Positions 58,180 to 64,000 of a stretch of DNA of 64,000 nt are shown one piece after another. The notes under the pieces were generated by a model, which saw nothing but the letters and a program-made list of their open reading frames with translations, made no database searches and had not been told where the DNA came from. This stretch comes from Corynebacterium kutscheri. GTDB taxonomy: Bacteria > Actinomycetota > Actinomycetes > Mycobacteriales > Mycobacteriaceae. The first letter of the stretch is position 1. The number at the start of each line of letters is the position of its first letter. The translations under genes were made by a program, and so were the position numbers. The stretch spans positions 1,116,001 to 1,180,000 of the forward strand of contig NZ_CP011312.1 of assembly GCF_000980835.1 (NCBI RefSeq). The letters run 5' to 3'.

Positions 58180-59733
58180 ATGAATAACACCGTAAATATG
58201 GAACCAATATTTAACGATAATCCCTTACGTGATGATGACGATAAGCGTCTTCCGCGTATCGCTGGGCCATGCGGCATGGTGATCTTCGGTGTTACCGGCG
58301 ATCTTGCGCGCAAAAAATTACTGCCTGCCATTTATGATCTCGCTAATCGCGGCCTCCTGCCTGCTGGTTTTGCACTAGTAGGCTATGGTCGCCGCGATTG
58401 GAGCAAAAAAGACTTTGAAGAATATGTGTTAACTTCAGTTAAAAAAGGCGCCCGTACTGAATTTCGCGATAACGTATGGCAACGCCTGGCTGAAGGTATG
58501 CATTTTGTTAGCGGCAATTTTGACGATAATCAAGCTTTTGACAATCTAGCTGAAAAGCTGCGTGAGCTTGATAATCATGGTACCGCTGGCAACTGGGCTT
58601 TTTATCTTTCTGTGCCGCCAGCTTATTTTTCTGATGTGTGTCACCAATTACAGCGCAGCGGTATGGCTCAAGCACCTGACGGTAGTGATTCTTGGCGACG
58701 AGTTATCATCGAAAAGCCTTTTGGTCATGATAAAAAATCTGCTGAGGAACTTAACCGACTCATTAATGCAGTATTTCCAGAGAACTCTGTTTTCCGTATT
58801 GATCACTATCTAGGTAAAGAGACCGTACAAAATATTTTGGCATTGCGCTTTGCTAATCAGCTTTTTGATCCATTGTGGAATTCTCACTACGTCGATCATG
58901 TGCAAATCACCATGGCGGAAGATATTGGTTTGGGCGGACGCGCTGGTTATTATGACGGCATTGGTGCAGCACGAGATGTTATCCAAAACCACCTTATTCA
59001 GTTGCTTGCTCTTATCGCTATGGAAGAGCCAATTGATTTTACTCCAGCTGAGTTACAGACCGAGAAGATCAAGGTATTACGAGCTACTCGTGCGGTAGAG
59101 CCTTTTGCTCAGACTACTGCTCGGGGACAATATGGCTCAGGTTGGCAAGGCAGTGAGAAGGTTGTTGGTCTGCGCGAAGAAGAAGGCTTTGATCCAGATT
59201 CTAAGACCGAAACCTATGCCGCATGCACTTTAGAGATTAATTCGCGTCGTTGGGCAGGCGTGCCATTTTATTTGCGTACTGGCAAACGTTTAGGCCGTCG
59301 CGTAACTGAAATTGCGCTTGTTTTTAAAGATGCTCCACATCAGCCTTTTGGCGAGGGAACCCGGCATAGTCAAGGACAAAACGTTGTAGTGATCCGGGTA
59401 CAGCCAGATGAGGGAATGCTCATGCGTTTTGGCTCAAAGGTACCCGGTTCGGCAATGGAAGTTCGGGATGTCAATATGGACTTTTCCTATGCTGAAGCTT
59501 TTACTGAAGAATCCCCTGAAGCTTATGAGCGTCTTATTCTTGATGCTTTGCTTGATGAGGCAAGCCTCTTCCCCACTAATGAAGAGGTGGAATTAAGCTG
59601 GAAGATTCTTGATCCCGTTATCAACTATTGGGCAGAACATGGCCAGCCGGAAAAATATCCAGCAGGCACCTGGGGGCCAGAATCTGCTGATCGTATGCTA
59701 TCAAGTGTTCATCGCGCATGGCGTCGTCCATAG
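58180..59733 (+). CDS. zwf: glucose-6-phosphate dehydrogenase
   Basis: 517 residues. NADP-binding GVTGDLARKKLLPAIYDL, substrate signature RIDHYLGKETVQN with catalytic His and Lys, and EKPFGHD. Opens the oxidative pentose phosphate pathway, probably as a complex with the OpcA part of the next gene, ten bases downstream. Confidence 0.97.
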   Translation: MNNTVNMEPIFNDNPLRDDDDKRLPRIAGPCGMVIFGVTGDLARKKLLPAIYDLANRGLLPAGFALVGYGRRDWSKKDFEEYVLTSVKKGARTEFRDNVWQRLAEGMHFVSGNFDDNQAFDNLAEKLRELDNHGTAGNWAFYLSVPPAYFSDVCHQLQRSGMAQAPDGSDSWRRVIIEKPFGHDKKSAEELNRLINAVFPENSVFRIDHYLGKETVQNILALRFANQLFDPLWNSHYVDHVQITMAEDIGLGGRAGYYDGIGAARDVIQNHLIQLLALIAMEEPIDFTPAELQTEKIKVLRATRAVEPFAQTTARGQYGSGWQGSEKVVGLREEEGFDPDSKTETYAACTLEINSRRWAGVPFYLRTGKRLGRRVTEIALVFKDAPHQPFGEGTRHSQGQNVVVIRVQPDEGMLMRFGSKVPGSAMEVRDVNMDFSYAEAFTEESPEAYERLILDALLDEASLFPTNEEVELSWKILDPVINYWAEHGQPEKYPAGTWGPESADRMLSSVHRAWRRP

Positions 59734-59742
59734 GAGTTTTTC

Positions 59743-61410
59743 ATGATTTTTGAACTTTCTAATACCGATACTCACTCGATCGCCAAAAAGCTCGTTTCCA
59801 TTCGTGATACCGCAGGTCAAATGACCACTTCCCGCGTACTCACTCTTATCGTGGTAGCAAAAACTACTGACGATGTAGATGCCATCATTAAAGCAACGAC
59901 CGAAGCTTCCCGTGAGCATCCTTCGCGTGTTCTGGTCATGCTTACTGGTGAAGATCATGGTGACAATGTTATTGACGCTGAACTACGTCTTGGTGGCGAC
60001 GCTGGTGCCAGCGAGATTATTCTTATGCGACTTAGTGGTGAAGTGTCACAGCACCTTGTACATGTAGTAACTCCATTATTACTACCAGATACTCCTATTG
60101 TGGCGTGGTGGCCGTATAGTGCACCAGCTAATCCAATTGCAGATCCTATTGGTCAAATCGCTCAGCGTAGGATTACTGATTCACTTTATGATCCACCAGT
60201 TGATGCGCTTAATAATCGACGCATTTACTTCACCCCTGGTGACTCTGATATGGCTTGGTCACGGCTTACCCCATGGCGTGGCGTGCTCGCCTCGGCACTA
60301 GATCAGCCACCCTATGAAGCTATTTCAGCAGTACGCATTTATGGTGGGCAAAATTCCCCATCAGTTGATCTTGCTGCTGGTTGGCTTACTGAAAGACTAG
60401 GCGTACCAGTAGAACGCTTAGATTGTCATTGTATTCATACCATGGATGAGGAAGGACGCTTCCCTATCCCAGTAGAAAAAGTAGAACTTGATCGTGCCCA
60501 AGGTACGCTCGTTATTGAAAACAATTCAGCTGGGGATACTCTTATAGTTCGATTCCCTGGTCAAAATACCCAGCGCGTAGCATTAGCCAAGCGTAATGAA
60601 GCCGATTGCCTAGCAGAAGAACTACGTCATCTTGATCCTGACCCAGCATACGCTCGAGCATTAAAAGGGCTAGGCGAAGTACAATTCAACGAACAACTAG
60701 ATGTGATTCGGGTCGCAGATCTTGACGCTGTGACTGATACAGCAGCCGAGCGCTTCGTTGAGGTTGTTCATTGCATAAATCGTAACGGTGGTGTTACCGG
60801 TGATGGTATTGCTCGCATTGTTCTTACTGGCGGTGGTGCTGGCATTGGGATGCTAGAAAAACTGCGCGATAAGGATATTGATTGGCAGCGGGTACACCTC
60901 TTCTTTGGTGATGAGCGTAATGTGGCAGTTAACCATCCAGATTCTAATGAAGGGCAAGCACGTGCTGCTTTGCTGAACCACATAGATATTCCTGAAGAAA
61001 ATATCCATGGCTTTAGGCTTGGTGAAGTTGACCTCACTACTGCTGCAACAGCTTATGAACAAGTGCTTAAAACTCATGCCCCACGGGGTTTTGACTTACA
61101 TCTGCTAGGCATGGGTGGTGAAGGACATATTAATTCTTTGTTCCCGCACACTGAGGCGGTAAAAGAATCAGAGAAATTAGTAGTACCAGTTACTGATTCT
61201 CCTAAGCCGCCACGTGAGCGAGTAACACTGACGCTTCCAGCTGTTGCTACTGCACAGCGAGTATGGCTGCTTGTTGCTGGCGCAGAAAAAGCCGAAGCAG
61301 CCGGGCATATCGTTCGTGGTTCTGCTGCAGTAGATTGGCCAGCTGCGGGAGCTCGTGGAAGAAGTGAAACTCTTCTTATTCTCGCTGATAACGCAGCTAC
61401 TGAACTATAA
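59743..61410 (+). CDS. opcA-pgl: OpcA / 6-phosphogluconolactonase fusion
   Basis: A single 555-residue frame joins two proteins that are normally separate in corynebacteria. Residues 1-315 are OpcA, the allosteric assembly factor of G6PDH (TSRVLTLIVVA, LLPDTPIVAWWP, RRITDSLYDP). Residues from about 321 are 6-phosphogluconolactonase (IVLTGGGAGIGMLEKL, FFGDERNV, LGMGGEGHINSLFPH). An in-frame GTG at 60703 sits exactly where a separate pgl would begin, but no ribosome site is seen, so the fusion is probably translated as one chain. Ribosome site AGGAG before the ATG at 59743. Confidence 0.92.
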   Translation: MIFELSNTDTHSIAKKLVSIRDTAGQMTTSRVLTLIVVAKTTDDVDAIIKATTEASREHPSRVLVMLTGEDHGDNVIDAELRLGGDAGASEIILMRLSGEVSQHLVHVVTPLLLPDTPIVAWWPYSAPANPIADPIGQIAQRRITDSLYDPPVDALNNRRIYFTPGDSDMAWSRLTPWRGVLASALDQPPYEAISAVRIYGGQNSPSVDLAAGWLTERLGVPVERLDCHCIHTMDEEGRFPIPVEKVELDRAQGTLVIENNSAGDTLIVRFPGQNTQRVALAKRNEADCLAEELRHLDPDPAYARALKGLGEVQFNEQLDVIRVADLDAVTDTAAERFVEVVHCINRNGGVTGDGIARIVLTGGGAGIGMLEKLRDKDIDWQRVHLFFGDERNVAVNHPDSNEGQARAALLNHIDIPEENIHGFRLGEVDLTTAATAYEQVLKTHAPRGFDLHLLGMGGEGHINSLFPHTEAVKESEKLVVPVTDSPKPPRERVTLTLPAVATAQRVWLLVAGAEKAEAAGHIVRGSAAVDWPAAGARGRSETLLILADNAATEL

Positions 61411-61417
61411 GAGATTT

Positions 61418-62026
61418 TTACCAGGCGCCGAAAAGAGCATTTTCGGCGCCTTTAATCTGTAGTGGAATAGTGGGGCGAATAAAATCTTTTTTAGCTAGCC
61501 GCATAGCCACGGTTTCCCCAATAGTCTCGGTATAGCCTAGGGCACGAGACACTCCGCGCGAAGCACCATTAGCAATAGCTGCCTCACTATAAGCATATTC
61601 AGCACCAAAATAATCAAAGGCTAAAGCGAGTATCATTTGTCGCATTAATTTTCCATAGCCTTTTCCTTGTTGAGCCAGGAATAAATAGGAGCCGGAAATG
61701 ATTGTTTTCGTATTTAAAAAATCTTTGGCTTGAATTTCTTGGGAACCAATAATTTCATCTTGAATTAAAACCAAAAAGGGTATTCGCCAATCATGGGCGG
61801 TGCTTTCAGTTTTCCACTTTGATTGGTACTCAAATACAGAACGTGCTCGCGATAATCGATCCAGTTTGTACCATGGAAAAGCATAATCAACGTTTGGATC
61901 GTTATAAATTGGTTTTTCGAGTGTGCTAATGAGTTTTTCTAAATCGGATTCTCTAATTGGTCGCATGGTTAACTCGGCAGCGCTTATCTGGATACCATAA
62001 GGCGGAAAAAATTCTTCTATGTGCAT
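61418..62026 (-). CDS. GNAT family N-acetyltransferase
   Basis: 202 residues with the GNAT fold of the RimJ type: ELTMRPIRESDLEKLIST at the start and the acetyl-CoA loop YLFLAQQGKGYGKLMRQM (Q/RxxGxG/A). ATG at 62026; the frame continues to 62065 but that crosses the secG terminator. Substrate unknown. Its last codons carry the terminator of the pentose phosphate operon. Confidence 0.88.
   Translation of the reverse strand: MHIEEFFPPYGIQISAAELTMRPIRESDLEKLISTLEKPIYNDPNVDYAFPWYKLDRLSRARSVFEYQSKWKTESTAHDWRIPFLVLIQDEIIGSQEIQAKDFLNTKTIISGSYLFLAQQGKGYGKLMRQMILALAFDYFGAEYAYSEAAIANGASRGVSRALGYTETIGETVAMRLAKKDFIRPTIPLQIKGAENALFGAW
61423..61454 (+). terminator. terminator of the tkt-pgl operon, inside the GNAT coding end
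   Basis: Perfect 12-bp stem AGGCGCCGAAAA (61423-61434) with 61440-61451, then TTAAT. It overlaps the last codons of the convergent GNAT gene. Confidence 0.8.
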
Positions 62027-62043
62027 GTGTATATCTCTATTTC

Positions 62044-62082
62044 TATGAAAAAACCGGCGTCCCACTACTGTGGACGCCGGTT
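62044..62082 (-). terminator. terminator of secG
   Basis: Perfect 11-bp stem AACCGGCGTCC (62052-62062) with GGACGCCGGTT (62072-62082), TTTTCATA following on the minus strand. Confidence 0.88.
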
Positions 62083-62096
62083 GTATTATGTTGCTT

Positions 62097-62333
62097 TTAT
62101 GCTGCGTAGGCCTGAATAAGATTCAAACCAACGATACAAGCGACCCAAATGATAGCGGTGAAAATGGTGACGCGATCCAAATTTTTCTCTACTACGGTAG
62201 AGCCAGAAAGATTCGACTGGACACCGCCACCAAATAAACTAGAAAGACCGCCGCCTTTACCACGGTGCAAGAGCACAAAGAGGGTCATGATCACAGAGGC
62301 GATAACCAAGATGATCTGAAGAGCGAGTGTCAT
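62097..62333 (-). CDS. secG: SecG, preprotein translocase subunit
   Basis: 78-residue membrane protein with two helices around a cytosolic loop GKGGGLSSLFGGGVQSN, the SecG signature. ATG at 62333 (MTLALQII). It supports SecYE in protein export. The ppc gene lies 74 bases upstream on the same strand, the order found across the genus. Confidence 0.93.
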   Translation of the reverse strand: MTLALQIILVIASVIMTLFVLLHRGKGGGLSSLFGGGVQSNLSGSTVVEKNLDRVTIFTAIIWVACIVGLNLIQAYAA

Positions 62334-62407
62334 GTACGTTCCTTTACTAACTATCACAAACTTTGAACAACTTTACACCAAAGTCATTAACTTTTGGGAA
62401 CACGTGT

Positions 62408-64000
62408 CTAACCTGAGTTACGTAAAGCTGTAGACAACCCATTCATGGTGAGCTGAATTCCTTGCGCGACAAGGGAATTTTCGGCATCTTCCATTTCACG
62501 GTATTCCTTTAAAAAGGTTAGTTGTACAACGTTAAGAGGGAAAAGGTATGGAAACCGAGATCGTACTGAACGAGCTAGGCGTGGATTATCGGCAAGAAGC
62601 TCATCGCCAGTAATTTCAGCAAGTATTTGGGCAGTAAGATCAAATTCCTCTGCAATCGCGGCATAGATTCGTTGCCCGACTTGTTTATCTGAGACCAACT
62701 GCGAATAGAATTCGGCTAGTTGCATCTCTGCTTTACTCATCACCTGTGCCATATTAGACAACACAGAGTCAAAAAACGGCCAAGTCTTTTTTAGCTCACG
62801 TAGCTGTGCAATACGACTGGATCTATCGCCTTCAGCAATCCATGAAGAAATTGCCGAACCAACACCGTACCAGCCAGGCAACATAACACGACACTGCGAC
62901 CAGCTAAGCACCCATGGAATTGCGCGTAGATCATCAATGGATTCTGTTTGTTTCCGGCTTGATGGACGTGAACCAATATTAAGCGAACCAATTTCAGCTA
63001 ATGGAGTCGACTCTGTGAAATACTGAATAAACCCAGGATCTTCATGGACGAGCTGTGCATATGCTTTTTGACTACGCGCAGCAATATCCGCCATGATTTC
63101 ATAGGCTTCTTCGCGAGAATCTTTAAGCTGGTCAGTTTCTAATAAAGTAGCTTCGATAGTTGCAGAAACCAGTGCTTCCAAATTGCTTAGTGCAGTGTCC
63201 TTGGAGCCATATTTCGCTGAGATGATCTCTCCTTGTTCGGTAACTCGCATAGTCGCATCTACCGCACCATTTGGTTGCGCCAAAATTGCCTCATAAGAAG
63301 GACCACCGCCACGGCCAACGGTACCGCCACGACCATGGAATAATCGTAGTGAAACATTATGTTTGCGGCCTACTTTTACCAATTCCACTTCACTGGCATA
63401 TAACGCCCAATTAGCAGCAAAATAGCCACCATCTTTATTGGAGTCCGAGTAACCCAACATTACTTCTTGAACATTATTCCGACTATGCAAATACTTACGG
63501 TAGATAGGGATTTGCCATAGTTCTTCAAGAATTGCTGCCCCAGCTTGCAGGTCTTCAATTGTTTCAAATAGCGGCGAAATATCAATATGGCCAAAAAGGT
63601 TACCGTCTTTGACCTCAAGTAAACCATATTCTTTCAGCAAGACCATGGGTTCAAAAATATCGCTTACCGACGATGCCATTGAGATGACTAGATGTGGGAT
63701 CATCCGGTAACCAAAACTATCGACGGCGCGCTTTGCTTCTGCAAAAAGATCGAGTTCACGCTGAGTTGGTTCACTAAAAGGCTCTGCGTTAGTTCTTAAC
63801 AGTGGCCGTGGCGAAACAAGTTCGGCTAAAAGCAGCTCACGTTTATCTGTTTCATTGAGATCACGATAATTCGAACATACGCCAGCACGTTGGAAAACCT
63901 CATGGATTGTATCTTCAAAACTCTCGCTATTTTGACGCAAATCCATTGAATAGAGATGGAATCCAAAGCTGGCCACTGCACTACGTATTAAAGCTAGATG
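62408..64000 (-). CDS. ppc: phosphoenolpyruvate carboxylase, C-terminal part
   Basis: Anaplerotic enzyme carboxylating PEP to oxaloacetate. The frame stays open to the window end (start outside), giving about 530 of roughly 920 residues. Present are FGFHLYSMDLRQNS, the catalytic GYSDSNKDGGY and FHGRGGTVGRGGGP loops, the allosteric region SRPSSRK and the conserved C-terminus QLTMNGLSTALRNSG. Confidence 0.95.
   Translation of the reverse strand, partial: HLALIRSAVASFGFHLYSMDLRQNSESFEDTIHEVFQRAGVCSNYRDLNETDKRELLLAELVSPRPLLRTNAEPFSEPTQRELDLFAEAKRAVDSFGYRMIPHLVISMASSVSDIFEPMVLLKEYGLLEVKDGNLFGHIDISPLFETIEDLQAGAAILEELWQIPIYRKYLHSRNNVQEVMLGYSDSNKDGGYFAANWALYASEVELVKVGRKHNVSLRLFHGRGGTVGRGGGPSYEAILAQPNGAVDATMRVTEQGEIISAKYGSKDTALSNLEALVSATIEATLLETDQLKDSREEAYEIMADIAARSQKAYAQLVHEDPGFIQYFTESTPLAEIGSLNIGSRPSSRKQTESIDDLRAIPWVLSWSQCRVMLPGWYGVGSAISSWIAEGDRSSRIAQLRELKKTWPFFDSVLSNMAQVMSKAEMQLAEFYSQLVSDKQVGQRIYAAIAEEFDLTAQILAEITGDELLADNPRLARSVRSRFPYLFPLNVVQLTFLKEYREMEDAENSLVAQGIQLTMNGLSTALRNSG

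Overview
The window is chromosomal DNA of a Corynebacterium with unusually AT-rich DNA for the genus (I estimate mid-40s percent GC by eye). Gene order and sequence both point there: mshC-uppP-lipoprotein-pyrD, mutAB-meaB, aconitase with its TetR repressor AcnR, a RipA-type NlpC/P60 peptidase beside a Rv1476-like protein, sufRBDCSU-T next to mptB, ctaA/ctaB, tkt-tal-zwf-opcA-pgl, and secG/ppc. No species is assigned; a low-GC species such as C. kutscheri would fit but cannot be shown from the sequence.

Layout. 1-3.9 kb: 3' part of the window edge gene mshC (mycothiol), uppP, a lipoprotein and pyrD. 3.9-7.9 kb: a PEBP protein and a two-gene ABC exporter whose two ATPase halves are degenerate in complementary ways. 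8-10.6 kb: tRNA-Leu(GAG), an atypical SDR protein and an AlkZ-like winged-helix protein. 10.6-15.8 kb: meaB, mutB, mutA. 16-22 kb: a TVP38/DedA-like membrane protein, an HTH protein, an NfeD/SPFH pair, DUF3097, a conserved hypothetical and ferrochelatase. 22-29.9 kb: ripA behind a long structured leader (candidate c-di-AMP riboswitch), a Rv1476-like protein, acn with a perfect AcnR operator, acnR, and a glutamine amidotransferase preceded by a perfect McbR-type operator. 29.4-36.6 kb: RDD and DUF5129 membrane proteins, a CAP-domain exported protein, an ACT/UPF0210 pair, a small membrane protein, an acyl-CoA synthetase and a GDSL esterase. 36.6-38.6 kb is the one clearly accessory stretch: a small orphan ORF with its own hairpin, a soluble Ser/Thr kinase with a DPG instead of DFG motif, a near-identical 15-bp direct repeat, and the decayed C-terminus of a phage-type tyrosine recombinase. 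38.6-49.2 kb: ABC-F protein, YkvI-like transporter, a DUF222/HNH endonuclease whose tail runs antisense into sufT, and the suf Fe-S operon read leftwards with its repressor SufR. 49.2-54.6 kb: mptB (lipoglycan mannosyltransferase), an ABC-2 exporter, ctaA and ctaB (heme A). 54.9-61.4 kb: pentose phosphate operon tkt-tal-zwf and a single ORF in which OpcA and 6-phosphogluconolactonase are fused. 61.4-64 kb: GNAT acetyltransferase, secG and the C-terminal part of ppc.

Most of the window is core metabolism. The observations I rate highest are the complementary degenerate ABC pair, the opcA-pgl fusion, the candidate riboswitch ahead of ripA with its 7-bp closing helix, the McbR and AcnR operators, and the kinase/integrase-remnant island, which is the best candidate for an undescribed accessory (possibly defence) function. 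All functions are read from sequence motifs recalled from memory; no database search was run.
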